This document shows, one piece after another, positions 18,999-26,172 of a DNA stretch of 55,595 nucleotides. The notes beneath the pieces are model-generated. The model ran no database searches, was not told the DNA's origin, and saw only the letters and a program-made list of their open reading frames with translations. Source of the stretch: Akkermansia muciniphila. Its GTDB lineage: Bacteria; Verrucomicrobiota; Verrucomicrobiia; Verrucomicrobiales; DEV007. Made by a program: the position numbers and the translations under genes. How positions within the stretch are numbered: position 1 is the first letter of the stretch; each line of letters begins with the position of its first letter. The stretch covers positions 1-55,595 of the forward strand of contig CAMCXS010000037.1 in the NCBI GenBank assembly GCA_945883495.1, read 5' to 3'.

Positions 18999-20199
18999 GC
19001 CGGGCGTATTCTTGGCGGAGGAAGCGATCCGTCATGCCGGCCACGTAATCGCAGACGGTGCGTTCCAACGATTGTCCCGCGCCGTGAGATTCGAGGTAAC
19101 CTTGCATCAAGGCGGGATCATTCCGGTAGGCGAGGAACACGGTTTCGATCATGGCGCAGCCGCGGTCGTTGATCTCCGCGATTGATGGATGGCGATAGAC
19201 GTGATCGAAGAGAAACGTGCGGAGCTGGGCGTTCGCCTTTTTGAGTTCCGCGCTGTAAGAGGCTAGCGGGAATGGTTGGCGGCGCACCTCATCGGCGTGA
19301 GTCACACCGGCTTCATTGAGTCGGCGCAACGTCTCCCGGACCACGTCGGCGACCTGGAAGTCGATCAAGGCGCGGATGGTGTAGGTGACGAATTTCTTGG
19401 GGTGCAGAGCCAGGGCGGGAAACTGCTGCCGCACTCGCTCGGCGCACCATTTCCACACGGCGAGGTCGGTTAGTTGATCCACGTGGATCAGGCCGTGGTC
19501 GAGTCCGTCGTCGAGGTCGTGACCGTGGTAGGTGATTTCGTCGGCAATGTTGGCGAGTTGGGCTTCCAAAGACGGGCGAGGGAAGCGCTCGGCCGGGTTG
19601 TTGCCGAACGCGGGCCGGTCAAACCCTTGGTGGTGCTTGCGCAACCCTTCGAGGACTTCGTGAGTGAGGTTCAGGCCGGGGAACGCGGGATACTTGATTT
19701 CGAGCCTCTCGACGATGCGCAGGCTTTGCAGGTTGTGCTCAAATCCACCGTGGTCGCGCATCAAGTCGTCGAGCTTGGTCTCGCCGCAATGGCCATAGGG
19801 CGCGTGGCCGAGGTCGTGGGCCAGGGCGATCGCTTCCGCGAGGTCTTCGTTCACTCCCAGCGCGCAAGCCAGGGTGCGGCTGACGGAGGCGACTTCGATG
19901 GTGTGGGTCAGCCGGGTGCGCACGTGATCCCCGGTTTCGTTGAGAAAGACCTGGGTTTTGTATTCGAGGCGGCGGAAGGCCCGGGAGTGCACCACACGAG
20001 CCCGGTCTCGTTGATACCCGGTGCGATACGGATGCTCTGGCTCCGGATGGGCTCGGCCGGCGCAGGCTTGGGCACGTTGGGCGTAGGGCGCCAGGGCTAT
20101 CGATTCAAAGTGCTCCAGCTCGGGCCGACTGCGCATGCCGTAGACCGGCCTCGGAGCGGGGAGAGTCCCGGATCCGCTTTCCAAAACCGGTTCAATCAT
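18973..20199 (-). CDS. dgt: deoxyguanosinetriphosphate triphosphohydrolase-like HD protein
   Basis: 408-residue HD-domain hydrolase that cleaves dNTPs to deoxynucleoside and triphosphate. Seen: YRTGYQRDRARVVHSRAFRRLEYKT at about 58-82 (cited in two parts: the dGTPase signature RDRARVVHSRAFRRL and KTQVF), metal-binding H99 (RLTHTIEV) and H128-D129 (LAHDLGHAPYGH), and a later YHGHDLDDGLDHG. This is the standard length and order of the family. The stop overlaps the PAP2 gene in convergent orientation; the start overlaps the stop of the small membrane protein gene by 4 bp (ATGA), implying coupled translation. Confidence 0.92.
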   Translation of the reverse strand: MIEPVLESGSGTLPAPRPVYGMRSRPELEHFESIALAPYAQRAQACAGRAHPEPEHPYRTGYQRDRARVVHSRAFRRLEYKTQVFLNETGDHVRTRLTHTIEVASVSRTLACALGVNEDLAEAIALAHDLGHAPYGHCGETKLDDLMRDHGGFEHNLQSLRIVERLEIKYPAFPGLNLTHEVLEGLRKHHQGFDRPAFGNNPAERFPRPSLEAQLANIADEITYHGHDLDDGLDHGLIHVDQLTDLAVWKWCAERVRQQFPALALHPKKFVTYTIRALIDFQVADVVRETLRRLNEAGVTHADEVRRQPFPLASYSAELKKANAQLRTFLFDHVYRHPSIAEINDRGCAMIETVFLAYRNDPALMQGYLESHGAGQSLERTVCDYVAGMTDRFLRQEYARLTGKPDPE

Positions 20200-20471
20200 C
20201 GGGGGGATTTGGGGAGACGGTGTTCCTGGCGCAGCTCACGGGGCACGCGGAGCATGTCGTAACCGGCCAGCAGGATGATTGCGAGGGCCAGAAGAGTGAC
20301 GGCCGACCAGTAGAGGAGGAAGGCAACGGGGGCACTAGCGAGGTGTGCCTTGAGGAACGAGCCGCCCGCGAACCAAAGTGAGAGCAGCGCCAAGGTGAGC
20401 CAAAACATCAGCGAACGCCGTTGGTGGCGTTGCTGAAGCCGAATTCCTGCGCGCCGGACGAATCGCCCCAT
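20196..20471 (-). CDS. small two-helix membrane protein
   Basis: 91 residues: a basic N-terminus (VRRAGIRLQQRHQRRS), then two hydrophobic segments at about 22-40 and 48-70, and a charged C-terminus. No family recognised. The second in-frame Met (residue 22, before FWLTLALL) is an alternative start. Its stop overlaps the dgt start (ATGA), so it is probably co-translated with dgt; whether the products interact is unknown. A 67-bp gap separates it from the NYN gene upstream. Confidence 0.6.
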   Translation of the reverse strand: MGRFVRRAGIRLQQRHQRRSLMFWLTLALLSLWFAGGSFLKAHLASAPVAFLLYWSAVTLLALAIILLAGYDMLRVPRELRQEHRLPKSPR

Positions 20472-20538
20472 GACGTTCAGTTTACAGCCCGTCGGGGAGA
20501 AAAACAGCTGCGGAAATCAGGATTTTGTCAACCCGCGC

Positions 20539-20973
20539 TCACAGATCCCATCTGCGGCGGAATTCGCCAATCGCGTTTTCGACCTGGGAGCGCAGGGCCG
20601 TGGTGGAAATCCAACAGCCCTCGGCTGCGGCGACGGCATGTTGCACGGCGAGGTCGTCACTGGCGGCGGTGATGGCATACTGTCCGGCGTAGCGCACCGC
20701 GAGCCGCTCAATAATGGCATCGGCGGAACCCTTGGCGGGCGCGTAAAAAACCTGGACGCCGGATGGAGCTTCTTCCGCCTCCGCCCGGGCACCGCCGCCG
20801 TCGAAGACAACGACGACGCGGGTCTGGGACATATCCTGGTAGGCGGTGAGGAGTCGGCAGAGTTCTTGCCTGGCCTGGGCCGGGCGACTCTGGTGCAGCT
20901 TTTTCAGGTCGTCCCAGGCGTAGATGACGTTGTGTCCGTCCACGAGAAGCACGGGGACGGCACTGGTCGGCAT
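20539..20973 (-). CDS. NYN domain protein, YacP/Rae1-like
   Basis: 144 residues with a PIN-like NYN fold: VLLVDGHNVIYAW at the N-terminus (first acidic residue and the Asn), VVVVFDGGG in the middle, GSADAIIERLA and ITAASDDLAVQ at the expected acidic sites. B. subtilis Rae1 (YacP) is a ribosome-associated endoribonuclease of this family; RNA cleavage here is inferred. About 21 bp downstream of the MGQQYNKV gene on the same strand, so probably co-transcribed with it. Confidence 0.82.
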   Translation of the reverse strand: MPTSAVPVLLVDGHNVIYAWDDLKKLHQSRPAQARQELCRLLTAYQDMSQTRVVVVFDGGGARAEAEEAPSGVQVFYAPAKGSADAIIERLAVRYAGQYAITAASDDLAVQHAVAAAEGCWISTTALRSQVENAIGEFRRRWDL

Positions 20974-20994
20974 ACCTGGGAACGGTCGCTGGGG

Positions 20995-21447
20995 TCAGGA
21001 TTCCTCGGACTCGGTCTCTTCGACCTTGGCCTCGGCATCGGCCTCGACCGCAGCTTCAGTTTCGGCTTCGAGCACCGGTTCTGCTGCGGGCGTTTCGGCT
21101 ACAGGGGCTTCCTCGGCTGGAGCTTCGACCTCGACCTCAGTTTCAGGCGCTTCGGTGACCGGAGCTTCCGCGACGGGCGTCTCAAGCTCGGTTTCGGATT
21201 CGGCTTTCTTCGGGGCAGCCTTTTTGGTGGCGGGCACCTTTTTGGCGGCGGGCGCCTTCTTGGCCACTGGTGCCTTCTTGGCGCTGGCGGCCTTCTTCAG
21301 TTCGGCATCGCTATCCTCGGCTGGGGCCGGTTTGGGAGCGGTTGATTTCTTCGCGACGACGAGGTTCGCCTTCTCACGATCTTTGAGCCGCTTGAGGTAA
21401 TCTTTGCGGCGGCGTCTCTTGATGACCTTATTGTACTGTTGGCCCAT
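20995..21447 (-). CDS. bipolar low-complexity protein (MGQQYNKV family)
   Basis: 150 residues in three zones: a conserved, very basic head MGQQYNKVIKRRRRKDYLKR (1-20); a Lys/Ala/Pro zone with repeated AKKAP units (about 50-80), like histone H1 tails; and a long Glu/Ala/Val acidic tail ending EETESEES. No signal peptide. The head recurs in Verrucomicrobiota hypothetical proteins (recollection, not searched). A nucleic-acid or ribosome role fits the head; the acidic tail could shield it. Upstream of the NYN endoribonuclease-like gene in the same direction, which fits an RNA-related function but does not prove it. Confidence 0.65.
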   Translation of the reverse strand: MGQQYNKVIKRRRRKDYLKRLKDREKANLVVAKKSTAPKPAPAEDSDAELKKAASAKKAPVAKKAPAAKKVPATKKAAPKKAESETELETPVAEAPVTEAPETEVEVEAPAEEAPVAETPAAEPVLEAETEAAVEADAEAKVEETESEES

Positions 21448-21947
21448 GGTGCGGTATTGACGGGGTCCATCGCGTTACCGGGAGCCGGGATTCGCGGGGC
21501 AGGCACTAAGAACCGGTAATGCCGAGTGATCAAGGAAAAAGACCTGATTGGTTGCGGACGGGACCGGAAAGACCTGGGGAGAAAGGGGGGCGACGGGCAA
21601 AATTCGGAGACCGTGCGCAAAACCGCTTGCGTTGCGGGGACTCCGTTGTCTAGATTGATCTTGTTCCTCTGACATGATGGAGTGCTGCATTGCTTCATCG
21701 TCCCCCTGATCATCATCGGTGATTCTCGGTGAGCTTTTGATGGTCAAGTTGCGGAGTGTCCTGGTCGTCCTGGACTTGAGCTTCGCATCGGGCAGAGGAT
21801 TAGCCCCGATTCATTAGAGAGCGGAAGAGATTAACGGCGACGCCGCCAGGCAGAAAAAAGGCGGTCCTGCAACCACGCAGCGAAGGTAGCTGATTGGCCT
21901 CCAGCCCCAAAAAGCAAACTCCGATTCAGCACCACGCCCGTCCCAGC
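21448..21947. other. 500-bp intergenic region, no gene seen
   Basis: This interval separates the minus-strand MGQQYNKV gene from rho. Short open frames on either strand have no protein-like composition or recognisable family. No tRNA, repeat array or riboswitch was found. It presumably holds the promoter of the minus-strand pair, but I could not assign -35/-10 boxes with confidence. Confidence 0.6.
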
Positions 21948-21976
21948 TTGACTCTGCGGTCCTGACAAGATTTAAA
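21948..21976 (+). promoter_or_regulatory. putative sigma70-type promoter of rho
   Basis: TTGACT (21948-21953) and TTTAAA (21971-21976) are separated by 17 bp, the ideal spacing, and lie in the expected direction. The predicted transcript would have a leader of about 90 nt before the rho ATG at 22072. Confidence 0.5.
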
Positions 21977-22035
21977 AACGCACGATTTCCGCCTCCTCGA
22001 CGGATGGGGGCGATTCTTTTTCAAGCCCCCTTACC

Positions 22036-22051
22036 TCCAGAACTTTCTGGA
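22036..22051 (+). promoter_or_regulatory. small hairpin in the rho leader
   Basis: TCCAGA (22036-22041) and TCTGGA (22046-22051) pair across a 4-nt loop, 20 nt before the rho start codon, which has no evident Shine-Dalgarno sequence. It may affect initiation; autoregulation of rho is known in other bacteria but is not shown here. Confidence 0.3.
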
Positions 22052-22071
22052 ACTCACCTGAACTCAGCGAC

Positions 22072-23745
22072 ATGAACGACTCGCACGCGGCGGAACTGCC
22101 GCTCTTCCCCAATACGGACCTTTCCAAGGCGGCTTCTCCGAAGCCCCGGAAAGAATCAGCGACCGCCGGTGATGGAGAATCCTCCGGAGCCAAAGAGGGA
22201 AGCAAACGTGGACGGAGGCCCCGTGGCCTCGGGCGCCGAAAAGCCCCGGCGAAAGGGGAAGATGGGGCACCAGCCCATGGAGAGCCTTCCGGTCCTGCCG
22301 CTGAATCAGCCCCAGCCTCCCCCGCGCCGGCCCCGCAAGCTCCGGCCCCATCGTCCGGCGATGCCCCGGCCGCCCGCGAAGGAGGCGGCGGTGGTCATCG
22401 GCCCCATGAGCATCAGCCTCGGGAACGCACGCACGACGACCGCCAGCGCGAAGGCGGGTTCCGCCGCCGCAAAGGAAAACGGCGCCGGGATCGCAATCGC
22501 GGCGAAGGAGACCGGGATCGGGACCGGGATGGTCATCGCGATCGGGACCGAGACCGGGACCGGGATCGCGAACCGCGCGAAGATCGGGACCGCGAAAGCG
22601 AGCGTCGTCCGGAAGTGCTGACAGGTCCGGTCGTCGAAGGCGAAGGGCTTTTGGAAATTTCCAATAAAGGGTTCGGCTTCCTTCGCCAAGCAGACTCCGA
22701 TTTCCAGCAAGCTCCGAGCGATGTCTTCGTGACTCCGGAAGTGGTTCGCGCGTATGGACTCCGTGACGGGATGTGGCTGAAGTGTGCGGCGCGGGAAGGA
22801 CACCGTGGGCCGCAGTTGACGGAAGTTTTGGAGATTTGCGGGAAGAATCCCGAGGAATGCAAGGACTTGCCCTACTTCGAGGAATTGACCGCGATCAATC
22901 CGGACAAACGCCTCGTGATGGAAACGCGCCGGGATCGCTACACGACCCGCGTGATCGACCTAGTGGCTCCGATCGGACGAGGACAACGCGGATTGATCGT
23001 GGCGCCGCCGCGGACGGGAAAGACAACCCTGTTGCAACATTTGGCCGAGGCCGTGCACCAGAATCACGAATCCGTGAAGATTTTCATCCTCTTGGTCGAT
23101 GAGCGGCCGGAGGAAGTCACCGAGTTGCGCCGGGCCTTGCCGTATGCCAACGTGTTGGCCAGCAGCAACGACCAGGACGTGAAGAATCACACCCGGATCG
23201 CGCAGCTGGCGATCGAGCGTTGCAAGCGCCTCGTGGAAACCGGCCAGCACGTCTTTCTGCTGTTGGATTCCATCACGCGGATGGCTCGGGCTTTTAATAA
23301 CGCCATCCGTGGCGGAGGCAATCGCGGGACCGCCTCGGGCGGGTTGGCCGTGGGCGCGTTGGAGATTCCCCGCCGTCTTTTCGCCTCCGCGCGAAACACG
23401 CGGGAAGGGGGCTCCCTCACCATCATCGGCACGGCGCTGATCGAGACCAACAGCCGGATGGACGACGCCATCTTCCAGGAGTTCAAGGGCACCGGGAACA
23501 TGGAACTCGTCCTGGATCGCAAGATTGCCGAACAATACATCTGGCCCGCGGTGAACATCCATGCGTCTGGGACCCGCCGGGAAGAACTGCTGTTGCCGCC
23601 GCACCAGCTCGAGAAAATCCATGTCATTCGTCGCGGACTTGCCGGGCATAAACCCGTCGAAGCCATCGAACGGTTGTTGTCCCTGATGGAACGATTCCCC
23701 AGCAATGCCCAGATGTTGGTCGAGCTGAAGGCCAGCGCCGCCTGA
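22072..23745 (+). CDS. rho: transcription termination factor Rho with Arg/Asp-rich N-terminal region
   Basis: 557 residues against 419 in E. coli. Residues ~1-180 are low complexity: acidic/Lys-rich, then Ala/Pro-rich, then a run of Arg-Asp dipeptides (about 138-178). The usual N-terminal Rho_N helical domain is not recognisable. The primary RNA-binding cold-shock-like domain follows (GLLEISNKGFGFLRQ, about 192-250), then the RecA-like motor with Walker A PPRTGKTT (312-319, where most Rho proteins have SPPKAGKT), ILLVDERPEEVTE, LLDSITRMARAFN and the Q/R-loop region GTASGGLAVGAL. It acts as a hexameric RNA translocase. The disordered region may bind RNA or phase-separate, as reported for some other long Rho proteins. 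DUF4112 follows 11 bp later. Confidence 0.97.
   Translation: MNDSHAAELPLFPNTDLSKAASPKPRKESATAGDGESSGAKEGSKRGRRPRGLGRRKAPAKGEDGAPAHGEPSGPAAESAPASPAPAPQAPAPSSGDAPAAREGGGGGHRPHEHQPRERTHDDRQREGGFRRRKGKRRRDRNRGEGDRDRDRDGHRDRDRDRDRDREPREDRDRESERRPEVLTGPVVEGEGLLEISNKGFGFLRQADSDFQQAPSDVFVTPEVVRAYGLRDGMWLKCAAREGHRGPQLTEVLEICGKNPEECKDLPYFEELTAINPDKRLVMETRRDRYTTRVIDLVAPIGRGQRGLIVAPPRTGKTTLLQHLAEAVHQNHESVKIFILLVDERPEEVTELRRALPYANVLASSNDQDVKNHTRIAQLAIERCKRLVETGQHVFLLLDSITRMARAFNNAIRGGGNRGTASGGLAVGALEIPRRLFASARNTREGGSLTIIGTALIETNSRMDDAIFQEFKGTGNMELVLDRKIAEQYIWPAVNIHASGTRREELLLPPHQLEKIHVIRRGLAGHKPVEAIERLLSLMERFPSNAQMLVELKASAA
22508..22597 (+). repeat. GAYCGGGACCGG microsatellite-like coding repeat in rho
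   Basis: Imperfect 6- and 12-bp units of the type GACCGGGATCGG run through this stretch and encode the alternating Arg-Asp tract. Units differ only by synonymous changes (GAC/GAT, CGG/CGC), so the tract can expand or shrink without changing its chemistry. Confidence 0.75.
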
Positions 23746-23756
23746 TCGATTGCCCC

Positions 23757-24347
23757 ATGAGTTCAACGGCTCCAGAACAAGCCCGGTCCACGGAGGTGGC
23801 GCTGCCTGGAGATGTCGCGCCGGTTCAGGAGAAAGCGAAAGCGACGGGCGCGATCGCTTGGCTCATGGATGAGGTGATTCCGATTCCCGGCACGAACGTC
23901 AAGATCGGGCTGGACCCGTTGTTGGGCGCCTTTTCGGCCTTGGGCCTTCCCGTGGGGGATGCGGTGACGAACGGCGTTTCGTTGGTCGCCTTGGTCGAGG
24001 CGGTGCGGCGAGGTTTGCCGTTCAAGTCCATGATGCAAATCGCGGGCAACATTCTGATGAACGCGGGCTTTGGCTCGGTGCCGGTCATTGGGAATATCTT
24101 CTCCGTCTTCTTCCGCAGTAATTCCCGGAACCGGGACGTGATCAACGAGCATCTGCGCAAGGCGATCGAGACGGGGGAACCGGCGAGTTGGTGGCGAGTG
24201 GTGCCGGTTTTGGTCTTCCTGGTGGTTTTCGTGCTCGGCGCGCTGACGCTGAACATGCTGCTCTGGGCCTTTTTGGCCGCGCTGCTCTTGAAAAATCTCG
24301 GCTGGGAATTGCCGCAGCTGAACCTAAACCTCCATCTGGGGAATTGA
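23757..24347 (+). CDS. DUF4112 domain-containing membrane protein
   Basis: 196 residues. The core LMDEVIPIPGTNVKIGLDPL followed by LLGAFSALGLPVGDAV, then the later FGSVPVIGNIFSVFFRSN, is the DUF4112 signature. A soluble N-terminus (1-35) precedes several hydrophobic segments; a final helix pair lies at about 145-180. The function of the family is unknown. It starts 11 bp after rho and is probably co-transcribed with it. Its last 24 bp overlap the convergent coaD gene. Confidence 0.82.
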   Translation: MSSTAPEQARSTEVALPGDVAPVQEKAKATGAIAWLMDEVIPIPGTNVKIGLDPLLGAFSALGLPVGDAVTNGVSLVALVEAVRRGLPFKSMMQIAGNILMNAGFGSVPVIGNIFSVFFRSNSRNRDVINEHLRKAIETGEPASWWRVVPVLVFLVVFVLGALTLNMLLWAFLAALLLKNLGWELPQLNLNLHLGN

Positions 24348-24866
24348 CCAGGAGTGGTGTTGCTCGTGATGCTGACGCAGCAACTCGAACACCGGCTCTG
24401 GCACGTAACGGCGGACTTGTGCTTCCCAACCTTGCGGGCCGACCAGCGTTTTGACCATGCTGGAGCTGACCTCCGCCACGGCGCGTGAGGGCATCAGGAA
24501 AATGGTGGTGATCTCCGGCCGGATGTCTTCGTTGATCTGCCGCATCACCTGCTCGTATTCATAATCCGAGGGGGAGCGAATCCCCCGGATGATGTAGCGC
24601 GCTCCGATCTCGGCCGCGTAATCGACGAGATACCGGTGGTCGAAGTGGGCGATCTCGACTCCCGTCCCGGCAGGAATCGATTCCCGGAGCAATTCGAGGC
24701 GAGTGGCGAGGGAGAAGGTGTTGTTCTTGTCCGGATTGTAACCGATGGCCACCGTGAGCCGGTCGAACATATGCCGCGCTCGTTCGACAATCCACAAATG
24801 CCCGTTGGTGATCGGGTCGAAGCTTCCGGCGTAAACAGCGTGTCTCACCAGACCAGCGTAACGCAT
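24324..24866 (-). CDS. coaD: phosphopantetheine adenylyltransferase
   Basis: Fourth step of coenzyme A synthesis: ATP plus 4'-phosphopantetheine to dephospho-CoA. Nucleotidyltransferase motifs AVYAGSFDPITNGH at the N-terminus, RGIRSPSDYEYE in the middle and SSSMVK near the C-terminus are intact. ATG 24866 gives 180 residues; GTG 24848 (directly before RHAVYAGSFDP) would match E. coli CoaD better. Open sequence continues upstream in frame, but it is the translation of a tandem repeat and not part of the protein. The upstream region holds the 7-bp and 43-bp repeats. Convergent with the DUF4112 gene, 24-bp overlap. Confidence 0.95.
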   Translation of the reverse strand: MRYAGLVRHAVYAGSFDPITNGHLWIVERARHMFDRLTVAIGYNPDKNNTFSLATRLELLRESIPAGTGVEIAHFDHRYLVDYAAEIGARYIIRGIRSPSDYEYEQVMRQINEDIRPEITTIFLMPSRAVAEVSSSMVKTLVGPQGWEAQVRRYVPEPVFELLRQHHEQHHSWSIPQMEV

Positions 24867-24893
24867 GAGGGGACGGGCGCCAGGGGAAACGGG

Positions 24894-24928
24894 TTTAGGC
24901 TTTAGGCTGGAGGCTGGAGGCTTTAGGT
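24894..24928. repeat. five 7-bp units (TTTAGGC / TGGAGGC)
   Basis: Five consecutive 7-mers, TTTAGGC twice, TGGAGGC twice and TTTAGGT once, lie 28 bp before the coaD start. It is a simple-sequence repeat capable of slipping. A similar scrap, CTTTAGGCTTTCGG, sits directly after the cyclase gene at about 54956-54968, next to another 43-bp array. Confidence 0.8.
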
Positions 24929-24964
24929 CAGAAGGAGGGAAGCCAACCTCCGGGAGTTTCGGTC

Positions 24965-25348
24965 GAGCCTTTCGAAGGCTGGGGTTGTGTGATCGGAACG
25001 CTCCGTCGAGCCATCCGAAGGCTGGGGGGGGCTCGGAACACCCGGGTGAGCCTTCCGAAGGCTGGGGGCGTGTGCTCGGAACACTCGGGTGAGCCTTCCG
25101 AAGGCTGGGGGCGTGTGCTCGGAACGCTCGGGTGAGCCTTCCGAAGGCTGGGGGCGTGTGATCGGAACGCTCGGTCGAGCCATCCGAAGGCTGGGGGCGT
25201 GTGATCGGAACGCTCCGTCGAGCCTTCCGAAGGCTGGGGTGGTGTGCTCGGAACACTCGGGTGAGCCATCCGAAGGCTGGGGGGGGGTGATCGGAACGCT
25301 CGGTCGAGCCTTCCGAAGGTTCCGGTGAGTAATCGGAACGGCTGTCCG
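24965..25348. repeat. tandem array A: nine 43-bp units with AGCCTTCCGAAGGCT core
   Basis: GAGCC marks unit starts at 24965, 25008, 25048, 25091, 25134, 25177, 25220, 25263 and 25306, spaced 40-44 bp and mostly 43. Each unit has a near-palindrome AGCCTTC-C-GAAGGCT (sometimes with CCATCC), a G-run, then TGATCGGAACGCTC or TGCTCGGAACACTC. There are no unique spacers, so it is not a CRISPR. It begins 29 bp past the stop codon of the 25378-26172 gene (read on the minus strand) and ends about 100 bp before coaD. The last unit is degenerate. Confidence 0.9.
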
Positions 25349-25377
25349 ACTCGTGGTTCATGTGCCAGTGGCTCTGG

Positions 25378-26172
25378 TCAGTTGCCGGACGGGCCCGGCG
25401 ACGATCCGGGAGGCATGCGGCGCACCTGCAAGCCGCTGATCGTTGTCGGGAGCAGCTCCGTGTCCGAGTTAAACCAGGGGCCACCGAACGCAAAGCGGAG
25501 GCCTTCGCCTTCGAAGCCAACGGAAGTCTGCGATACATCCACAAGCTGCTCGCCGTTGACGTAGACCCCAAGCCAATCATCGCGGCGTTCGATCCGGACG
25601 GAGACCTGCAACGACGGAGACCGGTAATCATCCCCATCCAGCATGCGATTTGTCCCTGCCAGACTCGCGGCCACCCAGATCCGCTTTCCCCATTTCGAGA
25701 AGCTGACCATCAACGGCGGAAGCTCCGCTGCTTCTGGCGGATCAAACAGTCCCACGATGATGGCTGCTTGATCGTCTTTGTCCCACCGCAGGTCGAAGTC
25801 GATATCGAAGTTCTGCCCTAAACCCTGCAGAAGATGCGGATGGCCGTAGGCGGCGCCGTGCAGGGTGATCTGGTCCGCCGCATACTGGTTCTGATTGCCT
25901 CGCGGGTCATCCGGCAGAGGCAGCCGGGTCCAAGCCGAATCCCCGAAGCCAGATCGCAGCGGCGCAGGACGGCCTAAAGCGGAGCCGGGTAAACTTTTGG
26001 CATCGCCTCCGGTGCCAAGCCTCTCGTCGAAAGCAGGGGCAATCCCGGTCGATCCTGGTGGCGGCTTCACGGCAAGCTTGCTTTTCTTGCGTTGGAAATC
26101 CCAAAAGCTCCCCAGCAGGAGGCACGCACCCAACGCAAGGGCGATGAGGACCAGGATGATTCTCGCGCGCAT
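25378..26172 (-). CDS. membrane-anchored hypothetical protein, possible LamG-like fold
   Basis: 264 residues. A single N-terminal membrane helix (about 4-24, IILVLIALALGACLLLGSFW) and a basic anchor are followed by a Pro/Gly-rich linker (35-75) and a beta-rich domain with FDIDFDLRWDKDDQAAIIVG, SFSKWGKRIWV and DDWLGVYVNGEQLVD. This pattern resembles concanavalin/LamG-like domains of PVC proteins (3-keto-disaccharide hydrolase-like), but I see no catalytic motif. The start codon directly follows the stop codon of the redoxin gene upstream, so the two are co-transcribed and probably coupled. Confidence 0.6.
   Translation of the reverse strand: MRARIILVLIALALGACLLLGSFWDFQRKKSKLAVKPPPGSTGIAPAFDERLGTGGDAKSLPGSALGRPAPLRSGFGDSAWTRLPLPDDPRGNQNQYAADQITLHGAAYGHPHLLQGLGQNFDIDFDLRWDKDDQAAIIVGLFDPPEAAELPPLMVSFSKWGKRIWVAASLAGTNRMLDGDDYRSPSLQVSVRIERRDDWLGVYVNGEQLVDVSQTSVGFEGEGLRFAFGGPWFNSDTELLPTTISGLQVRRMPPGSSPGPSGN

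Noticed and set aside
24867-25637. An open frame extends coaD by about 250 codons on the minus strand
   Set aside because: It is the translation of the 43-bp tandem array and the end of the next gene in the wrong frame; the peptide repeats like the DNA and CoaD is complete from 24866.
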